A stretch of 64,000 bases of DNA, taken from positions 1 to 64,000 of the forward strand of contig DIYF01000070.1 of assembly GCA_002427745.1 (NCBI GenBank), given 5' to 3'. This document shows, one piece after another, positions 9,390 to 17,011 of the stretch; position 1 is the first letter of the stretch; each line of letters starts with the position of its first letter. Under the pieces are notes generated by a model, which saw only the letters and a list, made by a program, of their open reading frames with translations, had not been told where the DNA came from and made no database searches. Position numbers and translations under genes: made by a program. Origin of the DNA: Roseivirga sp. UBA6061. Lineage in GTDB: Bacteria; Bacteroidota; Bacteroidia; Cytophagales; Cyclobacteriaceae.

Positions 9390-10277
9390 ATGGAAGAACC
9401 GATTAAAAAGACTAAGCCTGCTTTAGAAAAGATCAGCCCGGCCTTCGGGAGTTCTTTTCTGGTAAGGAGGTATATAGATTCCTGCAAAAAAGATTTAGCC
9501 AACTGGCATTTTCACCCGGAAATTGAGCTGATTCATGTCAACGGAGGAACCGGCAAACGTCACATAGGTAAGCACCTCTCTTACTTCAATGATGGAGATC
9601 TGGTGCTTATGGGGGCCTATCTGCCGCATTATGGTTTTACCAATCGGTTGACGGGCAATAGTTCTGAAACGGTAATTCAGATGCGGGAAGATTTTTTGGG
9701 AGAGCATTTTTTTGATCTGCCGGAAATGGCTCCTATTAAGAGAATGCTGGATATCGCTAAAAAAGGTCTGGCTTTTCACGGGGAGACCAAAAAGATAGTA
9801 GGGGCAAAGATCGAAGCACTGGCCTTTGTGGATCAATATGATCGTCTGTTGGGCTTGCTCAGTATTTTAAAAGAACTGGCTGTATCAGAGGAGTACACTG
9901 TGCTCAATGCTGAGGGGGTAGCACTGGCGATTGACCCTAAGGACAATGACAGAATGAACAGGGTGTACGATTACATTCGGGAGCATTTTAAGGAGCATAT
10001 AACCCTGGATGAGATTGCAGACCATGTCAGCATGACTTCACCGGCCTTTGCGCGGTACTTTAAGAAGATCTCCCGTAAGACCTTTACCAAATTTGTAAAT
10101 GAATACCGGGTAGTGCATGCCTCGAAGTTATTGGCGGAAACGTCTATGACCATTACCGAGGTAAGCTTCGAGAGTGGCTTTAATAACTTTTCCCACTTCA
10201 ATAAGATTTTCAAGGAGTTTACCGGTAAGAGTCCATCGGCTTATCGAAATGAGTTTAAGCAGATTGTGATGGAATAG
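9390..10277 (+). CDS. AraC-family transcriptional regulator
   Basis: About 295 residues from the ATG at 9390 (an upstream in-frame ATG at 9372 is possible but less natural). The N-terminal half resembles a cupin sensor domain (WHFHPEIELIHVNGG). The C-terminal 95 residues contain two helix-turn-helix units: ITLDEIADHVSMTSPAFARY and MTITEVSFESGFNNFSHFNK, ending with the family signature FKEFTGKSPSAYR. It probably senses a small ligand and controls the divergent secreted-protein gene and/or itself through the inverted repeat at 9200-9276. The ligand is unknown. Confidence 0.93.
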   Translation: MEEPIKKTKPALEKISPAFGSSFLVRRYIDSCKKDLANWHFHPEIELIHVNGGTGKRHIGKHLSYFNDGDLVLMGAYLPHYGFTNRLTGNSSETVIQMREDFLGEHFFDLPEMAPIKRMLDIAKKGLAFHGETKKIVGAKIEALAFVDQYDRLLGLLSILKELAVSEEYTVLNAEGVALAIDPKDNDRMNRVYDYIREHFKEHITLDEIADHVSMTSPAFARYFKKISRKTFTKFVNEYRVVHASKLLAETSMTITEVSFESGFNNFSHFNKIFKEFTGKSPSAYRNEFKQIVME

Positions 10278-10280
10278 CGC

Positions 10281-10808
10281 TTAAACTCCTTTCAGGTATA
10301 GTTTGATAAGGAGCTGATGGTGGCCGGCATGATGAATGGTAAAGTAGAGCATTTCACGCGTGGTCACCTTGCCAAGGAGAGGGTGAGGTAAGACGAATTC
10401 ATCTAGTTGCTCTTCCGACCATTTCTCTATCTTTTTACTCATTTTACTGATAATGTCAGTCAGTTCAGCGCTGAGCTTTTCCTGGTCTTTGGCGGCTACT
10501 TTCCCGGGTACGTAAGGACCTGTGGCTTTTCCTCCCTGTTCAAGTCGTTCCTTGTATCGGGCCACCAGTTCATCATAGCTTCTGGAAGGACGGTTGGCTT
10601 TTCCAAACTTTGATTTGATAATGAACTTGGGCAGCCCCAGTCCATTAAGAAGAGGCTTGGTGCTTTTAATCAGGTGCAGTGTTTGCTGCCCGGCCGACCA
10701 TTTGCCTTTGGGCTCAAATTCAAACTCATCAGGAGTCAGCTCCTGAACATAGTCGGTGTAGCGCTTGTACGAAGCTTTGAGTTTTTCCGCGATCTCTTCT
10801 CTTTTCAT
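10281..10808 (-). CDS. DinB-like (YfiT/DUF1569-type) four-helix protein
   Basis: A 175-residue helical protein fitting the DinB/YfiT metal-binding superfamily: WSAGQQTLHLIKS near residues 37-49 supplies an early histidine and TIHHAGHHQ near 158-166 supplies the C-terminal pair. Members bind a divalent metal through three histidines and some act as thiol-dependent S-transferases, including bacillithiol transferases. Bacillithiol genes occur later in this window (bshC, YtxJ), so a thiol role is possible but not shown. It is convergent with the AraC gene with a 3-base gap. Confidence 0.75.
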   Translation of the reverse strand: MKREEIAEKLKASYKRYTDYVQELTPDEFEFEPKGKWSAGQQTLHLIKSTKPLLNGLGLPKFIIKSKFGKANRPSRSYDELVARYKERLEQGGKATGPYVPGKVAAKDQEKLSAELTDIISKMSKKIEKWSEEQLDEFVLPHPLLGKVTTREMLYFTIHHAGHHQLLIKLYLKGV

Positions 10809-11136
10809 CTTCTATCAACTTCGGTCAACCTTTATTGAAAATTATAGCTCTTTAACGGCAAGCCAAAAGGAAAGGTCAAAAAAAATCACAGCTTCCTTCT
10901 GAGGCTGTGATCCAATCAATGTATACTATTTGACATCTATATCATAAAAAAGCTGTCAATGTCATATATCTATATGTGCAAGATAAGAAAATGGCTGCGT
11001 ATGAAATTTAGAAATTTTCATTTTTTCGCAAAATATTTCTGTTTCTGCTGAATGGTTCGCTGAAAGCAAAGGAAAAAAGGTGCTTGTTGAAGTTTTCGCC
11101 TGTCCCGGATAATAGAAATTTTGACACGCTGTAAGT
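10809..11136. other. AT-rich gap with a minus-strand terminator
   Basis: This 328-base gap contains no convincing gene. The part from 10915 to 11060 is notably AT-rich and has TGACAT/ATGTCA words in both orientations (10930-10975). The only defined element is the hairpin described separately at 10880-10911. A minus-strand frame at 10962-11156 has no family-like features and I do not call it. Confidence 0.4.
10880..10911 (-). terminator. Rho-independent terminator on the minus strand
   Basis: ATCACAGC at 10885-10892 pairs with GCTGTGAT at 10904-10911; read on the minus strand the stem is followed by seven T. The nearest minus-strand gene upstream ends at 11137, 226 bases away, so it either closes a long 3' untranslated region of the LytTR operon or a small RNA. 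Confidence 0.7.
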
Positions 11137-11598
11137 TTAAGGAAGGCGTGTATCATGAAAGCCTGCCCTTTTCCATACCTCGTCCTCTTTTACCCAATAG
11201 TTGGACACTCTGATCTGACGACTAAACTCATTACCTTTCGAAAAACCGGAGGTAATGACCAGTCCGGTGACGATGGCCGATTTATCATGCAACTGTATTT
11301 CCTTTTCCAATAACTGGTATTGGTCTATTTTCAACTGACCGGAAGCCAGGTCTTTGCTTCTGCTTTCCAGGTAATTGAACCAACGCTCTTTCGAGAAAGC
11401 TCTGTCACTACTGTTGGTGTGTATATAGTTGTCAGTGGTTAGGCTGTCAAGTACAGCTAAGTTTCCTTCGGCAAAGGCTGCATTGAAAACTTCTATCGTT
11501 GCTTCGAGTTGCTGAAGTTCTTTTTGCTTTTTTCTTTCAGGGCCGGCACAGGCCATGAGTACCAGTGACAGAAGCAAGAGTGTATGGAGTTTTTTCAT
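11137..11598 (-). CDS. NTF2-like (DUF4440/SnoaL-type) lipoprotein
   Basis: About 153 residues from the ATG at 11598; the frame extends 13 residues upstream, but MKKLHTLLLLSLVLMAC is a clean lipoprotein signal with the lipobox LMAC. The mature part follows the NTF2-like alpha+beta pattern: a helix LQQLEATIEVFNAAFAEGN, then LDSLTTDNYIHTN, and strands ending NYWVKEDEVWKRAGFHDT. This is common for extracytoplasmic DUF4440 proteins, whose ligand or reaction is rarely known. It is the last gene of the six-gene minus-strand cassette; the stop of the preceding gene lies near its extended start. Confidence 0.78.
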   Translation of the reverse strand: MKKLHTLLLLSLVLMACAGPERKKQKELQQLEATIEVFNAAFAEGNLAVLDSLTTDNYIHTNSSDRAFSKERWFNYLESRSKDLASGQLKIDQYQLLEKEIQLHDKSAIVTGLVITSGFSKGNEFSRQIRVSNYWVKEDEVWKRAGFHDTRLP

Positions 11599-11641
11599 AA
11601 GGCTGACTTCACCCGATGAAAATAAGAAATTCGCCATTCAG

Positions 11642-12205
11642 CTATGTGCTTTTTTGAGCCGCATTTTTGTAATCCATGAAAATCCAGGCGGCAAGTAGCC
11701 AAAGACTCACAGTCATAAAGGCAGCTATCAGAAAAGAGGGGTTATCAGTAACCTGGGTGCCGATCAGAGCAGAGACGAGAGAAATCACCCCGGCCATGAT
11801 GGCATAAGACTTTGTTTGGTAAAACCAGGCATAGGGAAAAAAGTGAGCTCCGGTGATAATGGCAAAGGCCATAACGAACTGATCTGTGTATTGGGCAAAG
11901 AATATAAAGACAAAAGGAAAGTAAAAGAGCTGGGCAAAATTGAGCCAGAGGCCGAGTTCGTTCAGCGGATTATTTCTGACTTTCCAGGTGGTCTTAAAGA
12001 CTTTGGAAAACAGAAAGGCGAGCGGCATCATGGGGGCCGTACAAAAGAAGGTGTAGATGGCCTTGTTTTGCTCAGAGAATGGGAGGAGCCAGTTGATACT
12101 GATGAGTAACCAGCAGATACTGGCGGCCACAATAAAATTGACGCCATTCTTGTTTTCAATGATCACTTCATGCTGAAGTCGGGAAAAGGCAGCCCGGTTT
12201 TCCAT
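11642..12205 (-). CDS. integral membrane protein of unknown function (DUF7010-like)
   Basis: A 187-residue hydrophobic protein with about six membrane segments (for example FIVAASICWLLISINWLLPF, FYFPFVFIFFAQY, IMAGVISLVSALIG). It resembles small Bacteroidota membrane proteins of the DUF7010 type, but that assignment is from memory of the pattern only. It follows the LytTR regulator with a 4-base gap, so it is surely in the same transcript. Role unknown. Confidence 0.7.
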   Translation of the reverse strand: MENRAAFSRLQHEVIIENKNGVNFIVAASICWLLISINWLLPFSEQNKAIYTFFCTAPMMPLAFLFSKVFKTTWKVRNNPLNELGLWLNFAQLFYFPFVFIFFAQYTDQFVMAFAIITGAHFFPYAWFYQTKSYAIMAGVISLVSALIGTQVTDNPSFLIAAFMTVSLWLLAAWIFMDYKNAAQKST

Positions 12206-12209
12206 GCGA

Positions 12210-12929
12210 TTAAAAACTCATAATTTCTCTGAAACGAATGCTCTGTCTGCGTGAGACTTCAATTTCTTCACCCTCCCTGAGATATACCTTGAGCGTGCCG
12301 CTGAACCAGGGTTCGATGCGCTCAACATATTTCAGGTTAATAATCTGTTGACGATTGGCCCTGAAGAAAACCTCCGGGTCGAGTCGCTTTTCCATATAGT
12401 TCAGCGATCTCGGAATCATAGGTTTCTGATCCTTAAAATAGATACGGGTATAGCTCCCCATAATCTCCAGCACCCTGATATCTGCCAGGCTGACAAACCA
12501 GCATTGCTCCCCGTCTTTAACAAAAACCTGATTATGCAGGCTAAGGATGTTCTTGGATTCAGCCTTTGCTCCCCGTTCTCTCAGGCGGGCCGATGCTTTT
12601 TCAATAGCCAGGAGCAGGCGGTCTTCCTTGATGGGTTTTTGCAGGTAATCCAGTGCGTTATGATCAAAAGCCTTCATGGCATAGTGATCAAAGGCTGTGG
12701 TAAAAATTACCTCGGGCACTTCTTCCAGCTCCTGCAGGAGTTCAAATCCATCTTTACCGGGCATTTGTATGTCCAGAAAGAGCAGTTCTGGTTTTAAGTC
12801 CAGGGTTTTCTCCAGCGCTTCCTCAGCGCTTTCAGCTTCTCCTACTATTTGTACGTCATTGGCTGTTTTGAGCAGGTGTTTCAGCTCCTGTCTGGCCAGT
12901 TGAGAATCGTCTACAATCAAGGCTTTCAT
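12210..12929 (-). CDS. LytTR-family response regulator
   Basis: A 239-residue two-domain regulator. The receiver domain (1-115) has the acidic pair DD at 7-8, the phospho-acceptor D53 in LFLDIQMPG, and the K in LDYLQKP. Residues about 140-239 are a LytTR DNA-binding domain (RSLNYMEKRLDPEVFFRANR, then IEVSRRQSIRFREI). LytTR proteins bind direct repeats upstream of target promoters. Its ATG overlaps the end of the kinase gene by 4 bases, so the pair is stoichiometrically coupled. Likely targets are the hydrolase genes of the cassette; no LytTR repeat was identified with confidence. Confidence 0.95.
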   Translation of the reverse strand: MKALIVDDSQLARQELKHLLKTANDVQIVGEAESAEEALEKTLDLKPELLFLDIQMPGKDGFELLQELEEVPEVIFTTAFDHYAMKAFDHNALDYLQKPIKEDRLLLAIEKASARLRERGAKAESKNILSLHNQVFVKDGEQCWFVSLADIRVLEIMGSYTRIYFKDQKPMIPRSLNYMEKRLDPEVFFRANRQQIINLKYVERIEPWFSGTLKVYLREGEEIEVSRRQSIRFREIMSF

Positions 12930-13975
12930 GAGAGTGGAATTTTCAGGGTGGCAGTCACGGTTTCTTCACTTGAGTTTTCGACCTTCAATTCGGCAAACTG
13001 CCCGAAGAGAATCTGCAGGCGCTCAATCAGGTTTTTGAGGCCTATGCCTTCTCTCTTACTGGTTTTCTTAAGCTGGCCTTTGTTAGAAACTTCAATTTTC
13101 AGGTGTCCGTCAGTGAGCTTCGCCCGTATATCGATATTGCCCCCCGTTGCCAGTTGCGAAATGCCATGTTTGATGGCATTCTCGACCAGTAGTTGTATGG
13201 CCATAGGAGGGATTTTTACCTGCATAGCATCTTCCTCAATTTGAAAATCATAGCTCAGGCGATCATTGAACTGAATGGACTCCAGCTGGAGATAGTCTTT
13301 TACAATATCCAACTCTTGTTGAAGGGACACTTTTTCGGCCGCATTGAACTGAATGGAGTAGCGCAATAGCTCAGAAATATGGGTCACCATTTTTCTGGCA
13401 CGCTCCGGATCACTGAGAATCAGAGACCTGATATTGTTAAGCGCATTGAAGAGAAAATGCGGATTGACCTGGTTTTTAAGAATGGCCAGCTCAGCCTCCT
13501 GCAGGGCAGACCGTAATTCAAGTTTTTCGATCTCATCCTTCCGGTTTTTTCTGCTGAAGCCTACGCCCATATAGATGGCTGTCCATAACGACATAATTAA
13601 GAATACATTAAAGACGTAGCCCAGAAAGCTCATCCAGTCAAAAACTGGTATGTCAAAGGGTTGGATGATCGGGGCGACTACGTGCAGAACCAGATGAATA
13701 ACAGTTTGGGCTGCTACGGTAGTGACGAAAGCTCCCAGGACTGCTTTAAGTACAGCTTTGCCAAGTCGAAGCTCGTGCCATTTCTTGTATCTGATGTACA
13801 GCCTGAAAAGATGAGAGAATACCAGTAGGGTGACACCAATAATGCCCTGTACGATGATGACATCCAGACTGATCACATCGGCTCCGCCAAAGACGTAAAT
13901 GAGTGCAAGCAGAACAAGCGAGTAAATTCCCCAGCCAATGATCTGACAAGTCCAGTATAGTGCGTTTTTAGGCAT
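12926..13975 (-). CDS. LytS-type sensor histidine kinase
   Basis: A 349-residue kinase with four predicted N-terminal membrane segments (about 1-150) and no large extracellular sensor, then a short coiled linker and the His_kinase domain with H173 in NQVNPHFLFNALNN. The ATP-binding part shows the N box LLVENAIKHGIS and the G box GIGLKNLIERL. It phosphorylates the adjacent LytTR regulator by family knowledge. It overlaps the upstream membrane-protein gene by 8 bases. The signal is unknown; the small membrane protein encoded just before it may take part in sensing, which is inference. Confidence 0.94.
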   Translation of the reverse strand: MPKNALYWTCQIIGWGIYSLVLLALIYVFGGADVISLDVIIVQGIIGVTLLVFSHLFRLYIRYKKWHELRLGKAVLKAVLGAFVTTVAAQTVIHLVLHVVAPIIQPFDIPVFDWMSFLGYVFNVFLIMSLWTAIYMGVGFSRKNRKDEIEKLELRSALQEAELAILKNQVNPHFLFNALNNIRSLILSDPERARKMVTHISELLRYSIQFNAAEKVSLQQELDIVKDYLQLESIQFNDRLSYDFQIEEDAMQVKIPPMAIQLLVENAIKHGISQLATGGNIDIRAKLTDGHLKIEVSNKGQLKKTSKREGIGLKNLIERLQILFGQFAELKVENSSEETVTATLKIPLS

Positions 13976-14390
13976 CTGCTTCTTTTACAGGTGATGAGAA
14001 CAGCAGCTTGAGAAAACTAACTGCCAACAGAATGTAAGTTAGTGAAACCACCCATAAGGCCGGACTTGCCATGAAAGATTGACCGGTTATGTACTTAAAA
14101 AGCGTGATTGAGGCAATGAAGTAATAGACTGTATTGCCCATCTGCAGCGGACGATTGTAGATGCCTCCCATCACGGCTTTTCTGGCAGTGTAGTTCATCA
14201 TGGAAAAACCGAGAAGCAGGGCGCCAGATACCTGCAGGGCAAGTGTGCTAAACCCTGTAGGGGTCTCACCAAACAAGGTAAGCACCTCTTCAGGGAGAAA
14301 GGAGAGGATCACTCCTGTAATTCCGTTAAAAGAGGCGCTTGATAACATAAGTCTGTAAGAGAACAGAGAGGTTAAAGTCTTCACTTTCAA
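13968..14390 (-). CDS. small four-helix membrane protein
   Basis: A 140-residue hydrophobic protein with four likely membrane helices (SASFNGITGVILSFLP, TLALQVSGALLLGFSM, VYYFIASITLFKYI, LWVVSLTYILLAVSFLKLL). I recognise no named family. It overlaps the hydrolase gene by 4 bases upstream and the kinase by 8 bases downstream, so it is translated together with both and is probably part of the same sensory or envelope function. Confidence 0.75.
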   Translation of the reverse strand: MKVKTLTSLFSYRLMLSSASFNGITGVILSFLPEEVLTLFGETPTGFSTLALQVSGALLLGFSMMNYTARKAVMGGIYNRPLQMGNTVYYFIASITLFKYITGQSFMASPALWVVSLTYILLAVSFLKLLFSSPVKEADA

Positions 14391-15274
14391 AGAAATTTCT
14401 TTATCCAGTTCATAAGGAATTCAGGGTCATCCCACATAATAAAGTGATAACCTTTGTCTGACATATCCAACTTTACACCTTTTAGATTGGCATATTGAGC
14501 GCTGTAACTGGCCAGGCTGTTTTCCCGGGTTACTCCATATTCTTTACCGGCCAGCCATGAGCCGAGTACCAGTGTTGGCACTTTTATTTTATCCAAATCT
14601 TCACGCAAATCTGTAATATTCATTTCATACAATGCCTGGGCGATACTCTTGACATGACTATTTAAATACCAATTGGTTGTTAATTCTATTTTCTCAGAAG
14701 ATTGCATCATATACGACAACAGTTGTTTTTGACGTGCCGTTTTTTTCTCCAGCGGCTGGTTGCCTTCCGTGATAGTAGATTGCTTCAACCTGGTAGCTAT
14801 TACTTCAATTTGTTCAGCGGTAGCATGGGGATATCTTATTCCAGACATATTCGGTAGGGCATCTATGATCAGGAGTTTTGAAGGTAAGTCTGGTTTGTGA
14901 ATGGCTATGTTCAGGGCCATGAAACCACCAAGACTATGTCCTATGATAATCGGTTTTTTTAGTCCTTGCTTGTCAATGTAATCCAGGACCATTGATTCAG
15001 TTTGTTTAAAAAAGCCTTTCTCGACTGAATTTAGAGGAGCATTGCCTGCAAAACCAGGAAGTGTAAGGAGATGATATTCATAACTTTCTCCCATAGCCTC
15101 GATGGTTTCGTCCCAGGTGGAGCCATGGCATGTGAGACCTGGTATCAATACTACCGGCTGACCTTTACCAACTACTTTCGTGATAAGCTTAGGAGAATGT
15201 TGGGCTTTAGTCTCCTGAGAAAGCAAGCTGAAGAACAGGAGAATAAGCGTTGGTGCTGTTTTAAATATTTTCAT
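14387..15274 (-). CDS. secreted alpha/beta hydrolase (paralogue 1)
   Basis: About 295 residues from the ATG at 15274, where a signal peptide begins (MKIFKTAPTLILLFFSLLSQ); longer upstream starts add an unlikely leader. The fold is alpha/beta hydrolase: oxyanion strand PVVLIPGLTCHGSTW, nucleophile elbow GHSLGG, and the catalytic histidine in GYHFIMWDDPEF. Length and text closely parallel the next gene upstream (15453-16340), so this is a tandem duplication. Substrate unknown; probably periplasmic or outer-surface. It is the first gene of the six-gene LytTR cassette and overlaps the following gene by 4 bases. Confidence 0.9.
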   Translation of the reverse strand: MKIFKTAPTLILLFFSLLSQETKAQHSPKLITKVVGKGQPVVLIPGLTCHGSTWDETIEAMGESYEYHLLTLPGFAGNAPLNSVEKGFFKQTESMVLDYIDKQGLKKPIIIGHSLGGFMALNIAIHKPDLPSKLLIIDALPNMSGIRYPHATAEQIEVIATRLKQSTITEGNQPLEKKTARQKQLLSYMMQSSEKIELTTNWYLNSHVKSIAQALYEMNITDLREDLDKIKVPTLVLGSWLAGKEYGVTRENSLASYSAQYANLKGVKLDMSDKGYHFIMWDDPEFLMNWIKKFL

Positions 15275-15350
15275 GAGTTTGAGTTTTGTACTTACCAAAT
15301 ACATATTCCTGAAGGGCTCAGAAACCAGAGCTCGAGATATAGGAACAAGC

Positions 15351-15383
15351 CCTCGGGAGTGGTTTCGCTTTGCGAAACAGGTA
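15351..15383. promoter_or_regulatory. palindromic upstream element, copy 1
   Basis: CCTCGGGAGT followed by GTTTCGC-TTT-GCGAAAC and AGGTA lies 77 bases upstream of hydrolase 1. The seven-base arms are perfect. An almost identical element precedes hydrolase 2 at the same distance. The neighbouring promoter is poorly conserved here (TGTATTTG on the minus strand near 15296-15303). Confidence 0.6.
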
Positions 15384-15452
15384 CTCATAATTATATGGAA
15401 CCAGAATCTGCTTATTGAGCGACATGAGGTCTGAAAGAGTGTCTGACCTGGA

Positions 15453-16340
15453 TCAGAGAAATTTCTTCATCCAGTTCATAAGGAATTCGGGATCGTCCCA
15501 CATAATAAAGTGGTTGCCATTGTCGGTCAGGTCTACGATGGCTCCGTCCAGTTTAGCATACTGGTCTTTATAGTTCTTTAGCGTGTTTTCACGTGTGGCA
15601 CCGTAACCCTTATAGGCGATCCATGCACCCAGTACAAGTGTCGGTACTTTTATTTTGGCCAGGTCTTCACGAATGTCTATGGTATACAGTTCATACATCG
15701 CCTGGGCTGTAGTTTCAGTATCGCTGTCTACTCCCCACTGCAGGGCCCTTTCAATTTTGGCAGAGTCCATGATCATACTTTTGAGCATGGTGCGCTGAAA
15801 GGCCTTGCGACTGGCTGCCGGCTGACTGGCAGAGCCTACCATCTGAGTTTTCATGTTTTTGGCCATGTTTTTAATGTTCTCTTCGCTCATACCCTGCATT
15901 TGAATTCCGGGCAAATAGGGGAGTGAGTCTACAATGACCAGCCTGGATGGCAGATCCGGCTCGGCTATGGTAATGGTCAGCGCCAGGAAACCACCCAGGC
16001 TATGCCCCATGATAATCGGATTTTTGAGTTTTTGCTCATGGATGTAATTCAGGATCAGGTCCCGCATTTTTTCAAGGTATTTTCCTTCATGATCTTCTAG
16101 GGGACTGTTGCCAGCAAAACCGGGTAGGGTCACTGTATGATATTCATAACCTTTTCCCAGTTGGGCGATGGTTTCATCCCATACCGCACCCGGGCAGGTA
16201 AGGCCTGGAATCAGTACCATAGGCTGACCTTTTCCGGTCACTTTGGTTATAAGGCCGGGGCCCTGGTAAGCTGCTGCTTTCTGGCTGACCAAACCGAGTA
16301 GCAGTAGTACGATCAGTAGTGTTGATTTAATTTTAAGCAT
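15453..16340 (-). CDS. secreted alpha/beta hydrolase (paralogue 2)
   Basis: A 295-residue protein with signal peptide MLKIKSTLLIVLLLLGLVSQ and the same landmarks as its neighbour: PMVLIPGLTCPGAVW, GHSLGG with the nucleophile serine, and GNHFIMWDDPEF with the catalytic histidine. The C-termini of both proteins are nearly identical (EFLMNWxKKFL). The acidic member was not fixed. This copy has its own promoter (16363-16390) and a 178-base gap before the cassette, so it may be a single-gene transcript or read into the cassette. Duplicated enzymes with duplicated upstream DNA suggest a recent expansion with shared control. Confidence 0.9.
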   Translation of the reverse strand: MLKIKSTLLIVLLLLGLVSQKAAAYQGPGLITKVTGKGQPMVLIPGLTCPGAVWDETIAQLGKGYEYHTVTLPGFAGNSPLEDHEGKYLEKMRDLILNYIHEQKLKNPIIMGHSLGGFLALTITIAEPDLPSRLVIVDSLPYLPGIQMQGMSEENIKNMAKNMKTQMVGSASQPAASRKAFQRTMLKSMIMDSAKIERALQWGVDSDTETTAQAMYELYTIDIREDLAKIKVPTLVLGAWIAYKGYGATRENTLKNYKDQYAKLDGAIVDLTDNGNHFIMWDDPEFLMNWMKKFL

Positions 16341-16362
16341 GACTTCTAATTTTTGTTATGCT

Positions 16363-16390
16363 CAAACATACGCCCTGACGGAGCCCTCAA
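16363..16390 (-). promoter_or_regulatory. promoter of hydrolase 2
   Basis: On the minus strand TTG (16388-16390) is followed after 17 bases by TATGTTTG (16363-16370), an exact TAnnTTTG match, 22 bases upstream of the ATG at 16340. Confidence 0.6.
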
Positions 16391-16419
16391 GGCTGGTTTT
16401 TAAGGGAGCGGAAGAAAAT

Positions 16420-16452
16420 CCTCGGGAGTGGTTTCGCCTCGTGAAACAGGTA
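16420..16452. promoter_or_regulatory. palindromic upstream element, copy 2
   Basis: CCTCGGGAGT then GTTTCGC-CTC-GTGAAAC and AGGTA, 80 bases upstream of hydrolase 2 and about 30 bases beyond its -33 box. It matches copy 1 in all but a few positions. The position above the promoter suits an activator site; LytTR binding was not shown. Confidence 0.6.
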
Positions 16453-16608
16453 ATTGGATGATTAGTAATGGGTTATGAGTGTCGTTTACTACGGGTAAAG
16501 AAGTAGTAAAACTCTTGCAAATCGGGTTCATCACCCGATAATCAAAATTCTGAGAACATGCGGAGGGGCCGGTCTTTGTCAAAACTGGGGCTTCTAATAA
16601 ATCTGTCT
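16453..16608. other. intergenic stretch with two small inverted repeats
   Basis: Between the hydrolase and PadR promoter regions lie TTTACTAC/GTAGTAAA (16485-16492 and 16503-16510) and a perfect stem ATCGGGT-TCATC-ACCCGAT (16521-16539). Neither has a T tract, so they are not typical terminators. No gene is visible. Confidence 0.4.
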
Positions 16609-16679
16609 ATTACCTAAACAAATATTTACTTAATGCGTATTACCTAAACAAATGTTTTCTATATTTGGGTTTAGGTAAT
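16609..16679 (+). promoter_or_regulatory. PadR operator array overlapping the padR promoter
   Basis: ATTACCTAAACAAAT occurs twice (16609-16623 and 16639-16653), exactly 30 bases apart, and a third copy lies inverted at about 16664-16679 (TTTAGGTAAT). The -7 element TATATTTG (16660-16667) sits between the second and third copies and touches the third. The ATG is at 16694. The layout strongly suggests autorepression by the PadR protein. Confidence 0.7.
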
Positions 16680-16693
16680 AAAACTACGGAACA

Positions 16694-17011
16694 ATGAATC
16701 ATACTTTGGGTGCTTTGGAAGAGGTGATTATCCTGCTGGTACTGCGCGAAAGAGAGTCTTATGGAGCCGAACTGGTGAAGTTGTATGTGGAGCATATGAA
16801 AAAGGAAATCACGCTGCCTGCTGTGGTCATGGTGCTGAAGCGGCTGGAGAAAAAGGGCATGCTCAAATCCAGAACGGGAGAGCCTTCTGCCGAGCGTGGG
16901 GGGAGGCGCAAGGTGCTTTATCAGGCGACAGAGCTGGGGTATCAGACTGCGGAGGAGGCGATCAAGGCTAAGACGCAGATTTGGGATATGGTACCGAAAT
17001 TCTCGAAGTAA
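16694..17011 (+). CDS. PadR-family transcriptional regulator
   Basis: A 105-residue winged-helix protein typical of the short PadR subfamily: LGALEEVIILLVLRERESYG, the recognition helix region LPAVVMVLKRLEKKGML, and the wing with GGRRKVLYQAT. It acts as a repressor by family knowledge. The stop TAA overlaps the ATG of the permease gene by one base (TAATG), so regulator and permease are co-translated. This pairing of PadR with a prefix-bearing FtsX permease is common in Cytophagales. Confidence 0.93.
   Translation: MNHTLGALEEVIILLVLRERESYGAELVKLYVEHMKKEITLPAVVMVLKRLEKKGMLKSRTGEPSAERGGRRKVLYQATELGYQTAEEAIKAKTQIWDMVPKFSK

Noticed and set aside
10962..11156. 64-residue minus-strand frame in the AT-rich gap
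   Set aside because: It overlaps the lipoprotein gene, has no signal or family pattern, and the region is compositionally biased.
16521..16539. Perfect 7-bp stem-loop ATCGGGT/ACCCGAT as terminator
   Set aside because: No T tract on either strand and no gene ends nearby.
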